Below are positions 32,606 to 41,325 of a stretch of DNA of 64,000 bases, piece after piece. Origin of the DNA: CAZRVH01 sp964608325 (GTDB lineage Bacteria > Patescibacteriota > Gracilibacteria > Peribacterales > Peribacteraceae). Position numbers and translations under genes: made by a program. Position 1 is the stretch's first letter, and the number at the start of each line of letters is the position of its first letter. The notes below the pieces were generated by a model. The model was not told the origin of the DNA and made no database searches. It saw nothing but the letters and a program-made list of their open reading frames with translations. The DNA is taken from assembly GCA_964608325.1 (NCBI GenBank), contig CAZSMX010000001.1, positions 62,001 to 126,000 on the forward strand, in the 5' to 3' direction.

Positions 32606-34105
32606 ATGCACTCCTTCATCCAAGAAGTCCGTGAACGGCCGAAGACCTACGCGCTGTTCTTTTTGATGTTCCTCTCGTATTTCACCATCGTCCATAATTA
32701 CGCCTATCCCGCTGCGCTCTTCTGGGACGAGAACTACCATATCGCGAGCGCGCAGAAATACCTGAACGGCGTGTACTTCATGGAGCCGCATCCGCCGCTT
32801 GGAAAAATGCTGATCGCGCTCGGTGAGAAGCTCGTGAACGCGAATGAAGTAGACAACCAGTTCATCGGGACTGACTACGCCACCAATCCTCCTGCCGGCT
32901 TTTCCTTCGCGGGATACAGGCTGTTCCCTGTCCTGCTGGCATGGCTGACGGTGCCGGTACTGTTTGGCATCTTCTGGTTCCTTACCCGCAAGACGTTGCT
33001 GTCGACTGTGTTCGCGCTGTTCTACGCGCTGGATAACGCGATGATCGTGCACAACCGCAGCGCAATGCTGGAATCCACGCTGCTCTTTTTCGGATCGCTG
33101 ACCGTACTCGCTTTCCTTCTATTGCTGGAGTGGAAAGATAACAGGAAGAAATTCGCCTGGGCATCGCTCCTCTTCGGCGCTGCGTTCGGACTCACGTTGG
33201 CAACGAAGGCATTCGGACTCATCTTCATATTGCTCGTAACCGCATTGGCATGGGCACTCAGAAAGGAATGGAGAAAATTCGCCCGCTTCGGATGGATGAG
33301 CTTGCTGGCATTCTTGATCGCCTACTGCGGCGTGTGGCAGCTGCACTTCGGCATCGGGTCGAAGGTAGTGTCCAGCCTGCCGGATAACGGCTACTACCAG
33401 GCATCCGCGATGTACGAATCGATCCTCCAAAACCACCAGGTGTGGAATCCCCTCGCCTTCCCGATCATGCTTCGCGACTCCATCAACTTCGTCGGGCACT
33501 ACCAGCGTGGCGTACCCAGGTTGGACCTGTGCAAGGCCGACGAGAACGGCAGTCCGTGGTTCTACTGGCCGTTCGGCGCGCGTAGCATCAGCTACCGATG
33601 GGAAACGCCGGATGGAAACAGCTACCGCTACCTCTATCTGCAATCGAACCCCGTCGTGTGGGCCATCGGCCTCGCGGGCGTCTTCCTCTCGCTCGTCCTG
33701 CTCCTCGGGCACCTCCTGTTGCCGGTCGCAACGAAGCTAAAACATCCGTTCCGCCTTCTGACGTTCCTCGTCATCTACCTTTCCTTCATGGCGGCCGTGA
33801 GCCAAATCACTCGCGTGATGTACCTGTACCATTACTTCGTCCCGCTCACGGTGAGCTTCCTTCTGGCCGCGTTGGCATTCGATGAAATCGACATGGTCGG
33901 CCGGTTCAAAATGACCGAGCGCAGGAAAGAGATCGCCCTGCTCGGATTGGCGGCGCTTGCGTTCGTCTCGTTCGAATTCTTCGCACCGCTTACGTACTAC
34001 AAGCCCTTGAACGATGACATGTTCCAGAAGAGGGACATCTTCCGGCTATGGGAGCTGAAGTGCGTGCACTGCGCTCCTAACAGTCCCGTAGCCGTCCCCA
34101 AATGA
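32606..34105 (+). CDS. PMT-family (GT39) protein mannosyltransferase
   Basis: A 499-residue GT-C glycosyltransferase with about ten membrane helices. The first external loop holds FWDENYHIASAQKYLNG and MEPHPPLGKMLIALG. This is the DE and PPLGK pattern of protein O-mannosyltransferases, which use polyprenyl-phosphate mannose to glycosylate exported proteins. The large loop (about 285-340) has the GSPWFYWPFGARSISYRW segment typical of the family. The start at 32606 is set by a promoter ending 7 bases upstream. It overlaps the next gene as ATGA, so both are translated together. Confidence 0.85.
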   Translation: MHSFIQEVRERPKTYALFFLMFLSYFTIVHNYAYPAALFWDENYHIASAQKYLNGVYFMEPHPPLGKMLIALGEKLVNANEVDNQFIGTDYATNPPAGFSFAGYRLFPVLLAWLTVPVLFGIFWFLTRKTLLSTVFALFYALDNAMIVHNRSAMLESTLLFFGSLTVLAFLLLLEWKDNRKKFAWASLLFGAAFGLTLATKAFGLIFILLVTALAWALRKEWRKFARFGWMSLLAFLIAYCGVWQLHFGIGSKVVSSLPDNGYYQASAMYESILQNHQVWNPLAFPIMLRDSINFVGHYQRGVPRLDLCKADENGSPWFYWPFGARSISYRWETPDGNSYRYLYLQSNPVVWAIGLAGVFLSLVLLLGHLLLPVATKLKHPFRLLTFLVIYLSFMAAVSQITRVMYLYHYFVPLTVSFLLAALAFDEIDMVGRFKMTERRKEIALLGLAALAFVSFEFFAPLTYYKPLNDDMFQKRDIFRLWELKCVHCAPNSPVAVPK

Positions 34106-35469
34106 CCATGCCAGCTGACAACACTTCCAAGAAGGCGTCCGCGTACGTGCCGGCCGCGGTCGTCACGGCCATCTGCGCTCTCGGCCTGCTCGTGCGTATC
34201 GCACTCAGCCCCGTCGAAGGCTACGGCTTCGACGTCGGCGTGAACCAGGGTTGGGCGAAGAGCGCCGTGAAACTCGGACTCGCCCGTTCGTACTCGGAGC
34301 AGGTCGACGGCAACATGCTTCCGAACTATCCCCCGCTGTCCCTCATGGTATTCGCGTCGACCGGACACCTGTACCAGTTCTTCGTGTCGCCGGAGTACGA
34401 CAAGAGCCTCGTCGAAAACCGCGTCTTCATCAAGTTCCCATCCATCCTCGCGGACATCATCACCGTCGTCCTTCTCTTTTTGATCGTCGCCTCCTGGAAA
34501 GGAAGGAGGGCCGGCTACATCGCCGCGGCCGCATACGCCTTGCACCCGGCTGTCATCTACGATTCCGCGGTCTGGGGGCAAACCGATTCGCTCTACACGA
34601 TGTTCCTTGTGGCATGCATGGGCGCCCTTTCTCTGCAATGGAACGCCGCCGCAGGCGCCTTGATAGCCCTCGCATTCCTTACCAAGACGCAGGCCATCAT
34701 CCTCGTTCCGCTCGTGGGCTTCATCCTGATGATGCGTGGATGGAAAGCGATGGGATGGTCTTCTTTGGCGGCGATCGCTTCCGCGACTGTCATCCTGATT
34801 CCGTTCATTCCTGACGGCCTGCAGGATATCGGGAAGATGTACATGGATTCCGTCGGGTATTACCCGACCGTTTCGAGCAACGCCTACAATTTCTGGTGGG
34901 CCCTCTTGTCGGACAGCGCGAACAGCATCACGGATAACCAACTGCTTTTCGGTGTCCTTCCCTACCGCAGCGCGGGACTGATCCTGTTCAGTTACACGTA
35001 CCTCTGGGTGCTGTCGCATGCATGGAAACACAGGAAAGATCTGGTGTCGCCGGAACAATCGATCCCCCGCCTCTTCTTCGCGTCGGCCGTGATCGCGTAC
35101 TCCTTCTTCCTCTTCAACACGGAAATGCACGAACGGTACTTGTTTCCCTTCGTCGCGCTGGCGATTCCCATGCTCTTCCTCTCGCGGAAATCCGCATGGA
35201 CGTACGTCGGCGTAACGTTCCTCTTCCTCTGGAACCTTCTGGGCGTCCTTCCCGCGACGGCAGTCGACAAGGCGATGTACGCAACCTTCCCGTCGTTGGA
35301 TGTCTTGTTTGCCAGCATGCTGATATTCCTGTTCCCCGTCTTCATCAGCCTGCGTCACCAATTGCCACGCAAGGCACAGGCGCACGGCATCGGCGGCGCG
35401 ATCAAGAAGCGGATCCTTGGCGCATGGGCTTTCGCGAAGGCGAGAACCGCAACCCCACGAGTTCCTTGA
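34102..35469 (+). CDS. GT-C family mannosyltransferase-like membrane protein
   Basis: A 455-residue polytopic protein with ten or more helices. The first loop GYGFDVGVNQGWAKSAVKLG and NYPPLSLMVFA, then YDSAVWGQTDSLYTMF, match GT87/PIG-M-like mannosyltransferases that use lipid-linked sugar donors. It is coupled to the PMT gene by a 4-base overlap and probably extends the same glycan. Its last 68 bases overlap, in antisense, the end of the convergent GT2 gene at 35402, an unusually deep convergent overlap. The basic C-terminal tail is encoded in that overlap. Confidence 0.8.
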   Translation: MTMPADNTSKKASAYVPAAVVTAICALGLLVRIALSPVEGYGFDVGVNQGWAKSAVKLGLARSYSEQVDGNMLPNYPPLSLMVFASTGHLYQFFVSPEYDKSLVENRVFIKFPSILADIITVVLLFLIVASWKGRRAGYIAAAAYALHPAVIYDSAVWGQTDSLYTMFLVACMGALSLQWNAAAGALIALAFLTKTQAIILVPLVGFILMMRGWKAMGWSSLAAIASATVILIPFIPDGLQDIGKMYMDSVGYYPTVSSNAYNFWWALLSDSANSITDNQLLFGVLPYRSAGLILFSYTYLWVLSHAWKHRKDLVSPEQSIPRLFFASAVIAYSFFLFNTEMHERYLFPFVALAIPMLFLSRKSAWTYVGVTFLFLWNLLGVLPATAVDKAMYATFPSLDVLFASMLIFLFPVFISLRHQLPRKAQAHGIGGAIKKRILGAWAFAKARTATPRVP

Positions 35470-36130
35470 ACATGCGGATGATCACCTTCACAGATCCGCC
35501 CGTCGGGTTGCCCACGGTGCGCGGGTAGTGGGGCACGTTCACGGTCTTCCAGGGAATCCCCTGGCGCTTCAGATGCAGGAACATCTCGGTATTGAACAAC
35601 TTCTCCACGCCGTACTCGGGACGGATGGACGGCCAGATGGATTTCTTAAACATCTTCATGCCGCAGTTCACGTCTCGCACCCACAGCCCCAGCACGACGA
35701 GATTCATCGCGCCGAGGATCTTCCCGAACGCGTTGCGGATCGGATGATCTGCTCGATGCGCTCGCCTTCCCGTGATGAAGGAATACGAATCGACGTACGG
35801 AAGCAGGAGATTGAAATCCTTCGCCTTGAATTGCAGGTCGCTGTCCATGAACGCGATCCACTCCCCGGTCGCCGCGTCGCAACCTGAGCGCACGGCGATG
35901 CCGTATCCCCCGTTCTTCTCGTGGTTCACTATTTTCAAATTGGGTACTTCCTTTTCCAAGCCGCGCAATACTTCCAGCGACCCATCCTTGGACCCGTCAT
36001 TCACGACGATGATCTCCGCTTCGAGTTTTGCATCGGCAACGAAGCCCTGGACATCCTTCACGCAGGCGGCGATATTCCCCTCCTCGTTATAGCAAGGAAG
36101 GACGATGGAGAGAAAAGGAGTATTCGACAT
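35402..36130 (-). CDS. GT2 glycosyltransferase (polyprenyl-P-mannose synthase-like)
   Basis: A 242-residue GT-A glycosyltransferase. It opens LSIVLPCYNEEGNI, with EIIVVNDGSKDGS (donor site), then MDSDLQ (the DXD-type metal motif) and TGRRAHRADHPIRN. The order and length match dolichyl-/polyprenyl-phosphate mannose or glucose synthases without a membrane anchor. It would make the lipid-linked donor used by the adjacent GT-C enzymes. I start at MSNTPFLSIV (36130). The 3' end overlaps the GT-C gene 34102-35469 by 68 bases on the opposite strand. Confidence 0.85.
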   Translation of the reverse strand: MSNTPFLSIVLPCYNEEGNIAACVKDVQGFVADAKLEAEIIVVNDGSKDGSLEVLRGLEKEVPNLKIVNHEKNGGYGIAVRSGCDAATGEWIAFMDSDLQFKAKDFNLLLPYVDSYSFITGRRAHRADHPIRNAFGKILGAMNLVVLGLWVRDVNCGMKMFKKSIWPSIRPEYGVEKLFNTEMFLHLKRQGIPWKTVNVPHYPRTVGNPTGGSVKVIIRMFKELVGLRFSPSRKPMRQGSAS

Positions 36131-36206
36131 ACAATATAAGCAAGAAAAAATGTAGCATGAGTGATGACGTTCACCAACCTGTATTCTGTCACGCAAGCCC
36201 GGACGT

Positions 36207-36235
36207 TTGGCCAGGGGCGCCGCATATTGTATGCT
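36207..36235 (+). promoter_or_regulatory. Promoter of gene 36246
   Basis: TTGGCC (36207-36212), 17-base spacer, TATGCT (36230-36235). The ATG at 36246 follows after 10 bases. Confidence 0.5.
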
Positions 36236-36245
36236 CGGCGAACAC

Positions 36246-37514
36246 ATGCGAATCCCCTTCTTCCCGAAAAAAGAACGGCGCGCGTACTGGCTTGCCACCG
36301 TCTGCTCGGCCGCCGTATTGCTACGCCTCTTCTATGTGTTCGTGACGCCCTACGACGTCCGTGGACATGACGCCCCGGGGCATTTGGATTACGTCATGTT
36401 CGTCGCAAACACGCTGTCGCTCCCGCCGCCGGACGACGGCTTCGAGTATTACCAACCGCCGCTCTATTACGTCATGGCTGCCCCGTTCGCCTGGGCGGCT
36501 CGCGCTGCGAACGCGTCCGACGAGACACGCGATTTTCTTATCCAGCTCTTTTCCCTCGTCTGCTCGGCCGTCACGTTCTTCATCGGCATTCGAATGGGAA
36601 GGAAATTTTTCCCGAATACAGCCGAGAAAACATCGCTTCATCTGTACGCGGCCATTTTAGCGGCGACACCTTCTTTCGTCTTCTTCGCCGCGCGCCTGAA
36701 CAACGACGCCCTGTTCCAGGTGTGGGCATTCCTTTCATTCCTTCTCTTGCTGGCCTGGTGGAAAAAACCGAACGCGACCGTGTGGTTCGCCATCTGCGCG
36801 GTGATCGGGCTGGGACTGCTGACGAAGACCAGCATGGCGCTGATAGCACTCCCCTGTTTCCTCTGCCTGCTTCTCGAAAAAAAATCCGACTGGAAGCAAA
36901 AACTGGTCCTGGCACTGGGCGGTGTGGCAGTCATCCTCCTGATCGCGGGCTGGTTCCACGTTCCTCGCACGATCGATGACGGATCGAAAAAGGCGATCGT
37001 CGGAAACTATGAGGCGTTGACGAACTTCGTCGAAAACGACATCGGGAATTTCCTGACGTTCAACCCGATCGCCATGCTTGCGCACCCGTACAACGATCCG
37101 TACGACGATGGGGCGCGACGCCAGGAGTTCTGGGAATACCTCTTCCGATCCGCGCTCTACGGGGAGTTCCACTTTGGCGACGACCGCCGGGTGCTCGCGA
37201 TGGCAATGCTCATCTCATCCTTCCTGATGATCCCGTTCGTCCTGTGGAACCTGGTCGACGATATCCGGAAGAGGGCGCGTGCATCCCTTCCCGTATGGTC
37301 CACCTTCCTGTGCCTGCTCGGTGGAGCGGCTGCGTTCCGCATCGCCTTCCCTTACAGCTCGTCCCAGGATTTCCGCTATTCCATCCTGTTGCTGCCGATC
37401 TTCGCATATTACGCCGTGCGTGAAACGGGAGCCAATCCCCTCCTCCGCCACCTGCAAATCGTGCTTGCAGGCGTCTTCAGCGGGGCGGCGGCGGGTTTCC
37501 TCCTGACGCTCTGA
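36246..37514 (+). CDS. GT-C glycosyltransferase, PMT/ArnT-like
   Basis: About 422 residues with ten or so membrane helices. The first loop reads DVRGHDAPGHLDYVMF and YYQPPLYYVMAAP, the acidic pair plus PPLYY pattern of PMT/ArnT-type transferases. LAATPSFVFFAARLNNDALFQ is also family-like. It would transfer a sugar from a lipid carrier outside the membrane. I chose ATG 36246 because the upstream promoter ends at 36235; a start at 36207 falls inside the -35. It is read in the same direction as glyS, 50 bases downstream, which has its own promoter. Confidence 0.78.
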   Translation: MRIPFFPKKERRAYWLATVCSAAVLLRLFYVFVTPYDVRGHDAPGHLDYVMFVANTLSLPPPDDGFEYYQPPLYYVMAAPFAWAARAANASDETRDFLIQLFSLVCSAVTFFIGIRMGRKFFPNTAEKTSLHLYAAILAATPSFVFFAARLNNDALFQVWAFLSFLLLLAWWKKPNATVWFAICAVIGLGLLTKTSMALIALPCFLCLLLEKKSDWKQKLVLALGGVAVILLIAGWFHVPRTIDDGSKKAIVGNYEALTNFVENDIGNFLTFNPIAMLAHPYNDPYDDGARRQEFWEYLFRSALYGEFHFGDDRRVLAMAMLISSFLMIPFVLWNLVDDIRKRARASLPVWSTFLCLLGGAAAFRIAFPYSSSQDFRYSILLLPIFAYYAVRETGANPLLRHLQIVLAGVFSGAAAGFLLTL

Positions 37515-37515
37515 T

Positions 37516-37545
37516 TTGAACGGGACATAGGACTTTCGCTACAGT
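37516..37545 (+). promoter_or_regulatory. Promoter of glyS
   Basis: TTGAAC (37516-37521), 18-base spacer, TACAGT (37540-37545). It supports the ATG at 37565 rather than the GTG at 37544. Confidence 0.45.
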
Positions 37546-37564
37546 GCTGGTATCCTCTGCGCCT

Positions 37565-38959
37565 ATGCCAGCACCCTCCCTCGACACCCTCGTTTCCCTC
37601 TGCAAGCGCAGGGGCATCATCTTCCCGGGATCCGACATCTACGGCGGACTCGCGAACACGTGGGATTACGGCCCGGTGGGTGTCTTGTTGAAGAACAAAC
37701 TGAAGAAGCACTGGTGGGACACGTTCGTCCGCAAGAGGCGTGACATGGTCGGGCTCGATGCCGCGATTTTGATGAACCCGAAGACGTGGGAAGCCAGCGG
37801 GCACGTCGGCTCCTTTTCCGATCCGCTCGTGGACTGCAAGGCATGCAAGCAGCGCTTCCGCGGCGACAAGCTTTTGGAAGAAAAGATCGGAGTGGAAGCG
37901 ACCGCCGTCCTGAAGATCGAACAAGTGCAACCGATGCTCGTAGCGGAAAAAGTGAAATGCCCCAACTGCGGCAAGGTCGATTGGACCGAGGCGAAGCGTT
38001 TCAACCTCATGTTCAAGACGCAGCAGGGAGTGATCGAGGGAGAAGGCGCCGACATCTACCTCCGCCCCGAGACGGCGCAGGGCATTTTCGTGAACTTCAA
38101 GAACATCGCGCAGACGACGCGCATGAGGCTTCCGTTCGGCGTCGGCCAGATCGGCAAGGCGTTCCGCAACGAGATCACGCCGGGCAACTTCACGTTCCGC
38201 ACGCGCGAGTTCGAGCAGATGGAAATCGAATACTTCATCGAGCCGGGCACGGCCGAGGAGCACTTCGACAAATGGAAGAATGTGATCTGGGACTGGTACA
38301 AGGGCTTCGGCATTTCCGAGGACAGGCTTCGCATCCGCGAGCACGCGAAGGACGAGCTCTCGCACTACAGCTCCAGGACGCTCGACATCGAGTACCTGTT
38401 CCCGTGGGGATGGGGCGAGCTCTTCGGCCTCGCGAACCGCGGCGACTTCGATTTGTCGCAGCACCAGAAGTTCAGCGGCGAGGACCTGACGTACACCGAT
38501 CCGGACGACGCGACGAAGAAGTTCCTGCCGCACGTCATCGAACCGAGCTTCGGTTGCGACCGCACTGTGCTCACGATCCTGCTTGAGGCATACACCGAGG
38601 AGAAATTGGAGGGCGACGATACGCGTACCGTCCTTAAGCTCGACAAGTCCATCGCGCCGATCAACGTGGCCGTGCTGCCGCTCAGCAAGAAGGAACACCT
38701 CGTGAAGAAAGCGGAGGAAATCTATCGCATGATTCTGGACAACACCGACCTCACCGTCGACTTCGACGTCACCGGATCCATCGGAAAGCGCTACCGCCGC
38801 CAGGACGAGGTGGGAACCCCCAAGTGCGTCACGGTCGACTTCGGCACCATCGGCGAGGACGAGGCGCAGGGCGCCAAGGACACGGTGACCATCCGCGACC
38901 GCGACACGCTGGAGCAGATCCGCGTGCCGGTGAGCGAACTCATTAATCACTTGCGCTAA
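37565..38959 (+). CDS. glyS: Glycyl-tRNA synthetase (single-chain class II)
   Basis: A 464-residue alpha2-type GlyRS that charges tRNA-Gly. It contains FPGSDIYGGLANTWDYGPVG near the start, a zinc-binding-like insert (CKACKQRF and KCPNCGKVDW), motif 2 (FRNEITPGNFTFRTREFEQM), LSHYSSRTLDIEYLFPWGW, and motif 3 ending PSFGCDRTVLTILL. The C-terminal anticodon-binding domain ends TIRDRDTLEQIRVPV. Length and motifs match bacterial glyQS-type single polypeptides rather than the alpha2beta2 type. A noncoding RNA transcription unit starts immediately downstream. Confidence 0.96.
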   Translation: MPAPSLDTLVSLCKRRGIIFPGSDIYGGLANTWDYGPVGVLLKNKLKKHWWDTFVRKRRDMVGLDAAILMNPKTWEASGHVGSFSDPLVDCKACKQRFRGDKLLEEKIGVEATAVLKIEQVQPMLVAEKVKCPNCGKVDWTEAKRFNLMFKTQQGVIEGEGADIYLRPETAQGIFVNFKNIAQTTRMRLPFGVGQIGKAFRNEITPGNFTFRTREFEQMEIEYFIEPGTAEEHFDKWKNVIWDWYKGFGISEDRLRIREHAKDELSHYSSRTLDIEYLFPWGWGELFGLANRGDFDLSQHQKFSGEDLTYTDPDDATKKFLPHVIEPSFGCDRTVLTILLEAYTEEKLEGDDTRTVLKLDKSIAPINVAVLPLSKKEHLVKKAEEIYRMILDNTDLTVDFDVTGSIGKRYRRQDEVGTPKCVTVDFGTIGEDEAQGAKDTVTIRDRDTLEQIRVPVSELINHLR

Positions 38960-38968
38960 AGTCAGCAA

Positions 38969-38997
38969 TTGACATTAATTTAAATATATATTAAATT
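38969..38997 (+). promoter_or_regulatory. Strong promoter of the 39004 RNA
   Basis: TTGACA (38969-38974), 17-base AT-only spacer, TAAATT (38992-38997). The predicted start is near G39004. Confidence 0.65.
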
Positions 38998-39003
38998 ATG
39001 TTT

Positions 39004-39258
39004 GTCAGTGCAAACGTCTTCCATGTGGGTCATGGGCGCCGCAAGGCGAGAGGTTCGAACCCTTATGGACGGTGCAATGCTAGGCATGGCCTGCGTAGGA
39101 TAGGCAGGAGGCTATGACTTCTGTTCTCTGGAATAGAATGAGCCATCGTTGAAATACTGCCCTTCCGTGCCGAAGGGCCGCCAGGGCTGATACCCTGTCG
39201 GAATGCAAAGTGCGCACTGACCGGGAGATGGACGGAAACGTCCATCTCCTTGTTTTTT
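39004..39258 (+). ncRNA. Stand-alone RNA resembling 23S rRNA domain V
   Basis: About 255 nt between a consensus promoter and a perfect terminator; it fills the otherwise geneless 38960-39305. Two blocks match the helix 75 region of 23S rRNA: TGCGTAGGATAGGCAGGAGG (39092-39111) and GAGCCATCGTTGAAATACTG (39140-39159). E. coli has GTAGGATAGGTGGGAGGC and GAGCCGACCTTGAAATACCACCC. Here GGTGG/CCACC has changed on both sides to GGCAG/CTGCC, so pairing is kept. GGCT/AGCC also pairs. Inside, an 8-bp stem (TTCTGTTC/GAATAGAA) with a TCTG loop replaces the L1 stalk. Upstream, GCCGCAAGGCG and AACCCTTATGGAC loosely match the following 23S segment. The function is unknown: rRNA mimic, L1-binding RNA or rRNA relic. 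Confidence 0.6.
39224..39258 (+). terminator. Terminator of the 39004 RNA
   Basis: GGAGATGGACG-GAAA-CGTCCATCTCC followed by TTGTTTTTT. Confidence 0.93.
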
Positions 39259-39262
39259 GAAT

Positions 39263-39295
39263 CAAAAATCCCGCAACGACCGAAGTCGTTGCGGG
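39263..39295 (-). terminator. Terminator of gene 39306-40088
   Basis: CCCGCAACGAC-CGAA-GTCGTTGCGGG (39270-39295) with a T run on the minus strand. Confidence 0.88.
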
Positions 39296-39305
39296 TTGAA
39301 ACCGC

Positions 39306-40088
39306 TTACGCACGCTCCAGCGCCAAACCGGTTGGATACTCGAATTCCCAGGGGCGACCCGCCTTTCCGTCGTGCAACATCAGCGTAATGCGGATGGAGT
39401 CGTAGGATAAGGCCGCATACTTGTCGCCGATGCGTGTCGAGGAAACGACGACTCCCGGCTGCAAGAACATGTACCCCTTCTTGTTCTGCTCCTGCTTCAC
39501 GCGGTGATAGAGCAACATCGCCATCACGACGCTCCGCAAACTCATGTGATGTCGCTTTGCGAACGGACGGCAAAGTTTCGAGCACAACAACGCAGAGGAT
39601 ACCGACCAACGCGGATACGCCGGCCAGAGGAGCATTTGCCGGAACGTCGGCTGCTCCTTTGCCTTCCAGTGGGCACTCGCGCGTATCATCTCCTCGTCCC
39701 GATGGGTCATGGAATAGTACGCGCTTTTGTCGTAGTCCTGCTGGAACTCCGGAAGTATCTGCGCCAGTTTCGTCAATTCCGCGAGGCTGTGGCCCGTATC
39801 GAAGTACGTCAGGAAGTGGCCGTGCAAACGCACTTTCATCTCGGGCATCTCGCTTGGCAAAGACAGCTTCAGCATTTCGAACGAGATCTTCGGCGGCACG
39901 AACGATACATGCGGACTGCCGCGCCTGGACCTTCTCGCGTCGGCGTTATTCAACCGACACGACAACTCATGCTCCGGGGTACTGGGTTTCATGCACGGGT
40001 GCAGAAAATAATCCCGCACGGAAAACTCAGGACCATCCAACTTCTCGACCTTTTTTTCTTCTTCGGGCAGCTGCAGTGTCTCGGACAT
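39306..40088 (-). CDS. Hypothetical protein, unknown function
   Basis: A 260-residue soluble protein I do not recognise. It is rich in histidine, arginine and hydrophobic residues, with a basic patch (NADARRSRRGS, about 48-58) and a helical middle (about 130-190). There is no signal peptide or membrane helix. AAAAGGAG lies 6-7 bases before ATG 40088. The leader carries two compact hairpins (GGCGCG/CGCGCC-like and TCGTCC-CTT-GGACGA). Its own terminator follows. This strong Shine-Dalgarno, structured-leader style matches genes at 19081, 26559 and 59615. Confidence 0.6.
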   Translation of the reverse strand: MSETLQLPEEEKKVEKLDGPEFSVRDYFLHPCMKPSTPEHELSCRLNNADARRSRRGSPHVSFVPPKISFEMLKLSLPSEMPEMKVRLHGHFLTYFDTGHSLAELTKLAQILPEFQQDYDKSAYYSMTHRDEEMIRASAHWKAKEQPTFRQMLLWPAYPRWSVSSALLCSKLCRPFAKRHHMSLRSVVMAMLLYHRVKQEQNKKGYMFLQPGVVVSSTRIGDKYAALSYDSIRITLMLHDGKAGRPWEFEYPTGLALERA

Positions 40089-40554
40089 GGGAACTCCTTT
40101 TCGTCCAAGGGACGAGAAAACGTGGGCGCGGACGCGCCAAAAACAAAAAATGAAGCAACCCCGCGTCTTTCCACCAACCCTGTTCCGTAAGCGGTGTGAA
40201 AGAACGATGCTTGCTTAAGCAGTCATGATCCCCCGAAATACCCGCTTCGCAACGACTCGGACTTGTGAAAACCCCGTACCATGACGGAAAGCGGTGGAAA
40301 ACCTGATAATCGCCCCAGGGTACGAAATTCTCAGCCCATCCGCTTTTCCCCTATTGAACACAATTTGTATACATTTCCTTGTGCTTTCGTAAATTATCCA
40401 TAGAATACGCCCATCACCTGTTTCCGATCGCTGCGGTCCTGGCCCGAAAGGGAATCCTCCGCACCGGCGAGATGACGAGACAGGGCAGCCCCCAAGGATA
40501 TTCCACACCTTCGATTTCCCCTCTGCCGGGCTCAGAGTTTTTCCCCTCCTTATT
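40089..40554. other. Intergenic region with divergent leaders
   Basis: This 466-base stretch without a gene holds the hairpin leader of the minus-strand gene (about 40089-40200), sequence without obvious features (40200-40370), and the promoter and untranslated leader of rpsB (from about 40412). The overlapping open frames look like chance frames. Confidence 0.6.
40379..40406 (+). promoter_or_regulatory. Promoter and long leader of rpsB
   Basis: TTGTGC (40379-40384), 16-base spacer, TAGAAT (40401-40406). The leader is about 140 bases, far longer than for most genes here, and could hold an S2 autoregulatory structure. Confidence 0.45.
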
Positions 40555-41295
40555 ATGCCGATTCCTACCGAACAGGAATTGCTGGCAGCCGCCTGCCACT
40601 TCGGACATCCGCGCGAAAAGTGGAATCCGAAAATCGCGCCCTATCTCTTCGGACAGAAGAAGGGCATCCATATCTTCGATCTCCAGAAGACCCGCAAGGG
40701 CCTGGAAGCCGTCTGCGAAGGACTCAAAAAGCTCCACGCCGAAGGCAAGACGATCCTCTTCGTTTCCACGAAGCAGCAGAGCATCCCCCTCATCGAGGAA
40801 TTGGGACAGAAGCTCCAGCACCCCGTGGTGACCAAGAAGTGGATCCCGGGACTCCTTACCAACTGGCCCACGCTGAAGCGCCGCCTCCAGTACTACCTGG
40901 ATCTCAAGCGTAGCTTCCAGACCGGCGAAGTGGAGAAGTACACGAAGAAAGAGCAGACCGAACTCCGCAAGGAACTCGCGAAGCTCGACGTCGCTCTCTC
41001 CGGAGTCTCCTCCATGAAGGGACTTCCCGACGCGGTGTTCGTCGTCGATGCCGTCCGCGACAACGTCGCGGTGCTCGAGGCGAAGAAGCTCGGCATCCCC
41101 CTCTTCGGCATCTGCGACAGCAACGCCGACCCGGATAACTTCACCGCCTGTGTCCCCGCGAACGACGATGCGGTAAAATCCATCCACATCATCCTGGTCA
41201 CGATCCTCAAGGCCCTCGGCGACACGAAGCCCAAGTCCGCTTCCCAGACCGTCGACAAGGGACCGGAAGAGCGGCACGTGATCGCGTCGATGTGA
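40555..41295 (+). CDS. rpsB: Ribosomal protein S2
   Basis: S2 joins the head of the 30S subunit late in assembly. The 246-residue protein shows CHFGHPREKWNPKIAPYLFG near the start, IHIFDLQKT, the LFVSTKQQ strand, WIPGLLTNW, and the DAVFVVDAVRDNVAVLEAKK and GICDSNADPD segments conserved in bacterial S2. A leader of about 140 bases precedes it. tsf follows 30 bases downstream in the standard rpsB-tsf order. Confidence 0.97.
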   Translation: MPIPTEQELLAAACHFGHPREKWNPKIAPYLFGQKKGIHIFDLQKTRKGLEAVCEGLKKLHAEGKTILFVSTKQQSIPLIEELGQKLQHPVVTKKWIPGLLTNWPTLKRRLQYYLDLKRSFQTGEVEKYTKKEQTELRKELAKLDVALSGVSSMKGLPDAVFVVDAVRDNVAVLEAKKLGIPLFGICDSNADPDNFTACVPANDDAVKSIHIILVTILKALGDTKPKSASQTVDKGPEERHVIASM

Positions 41296-41325
41296 TCCAT
41301 CCCTAACCCTACCCCCAACCCTATT

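Noticed and set aside
38960..39258. tmRNA, RNase P RNA, 6S RNA or T-box in the glyS downstream region
   Set aside because: The conserved cores of these RNAs are absent. The GAGGTTCGAACCC segment resembles a T arm, but no acceptor stem or CCA fits, and the 23S-like blocks explain more of the sequence.
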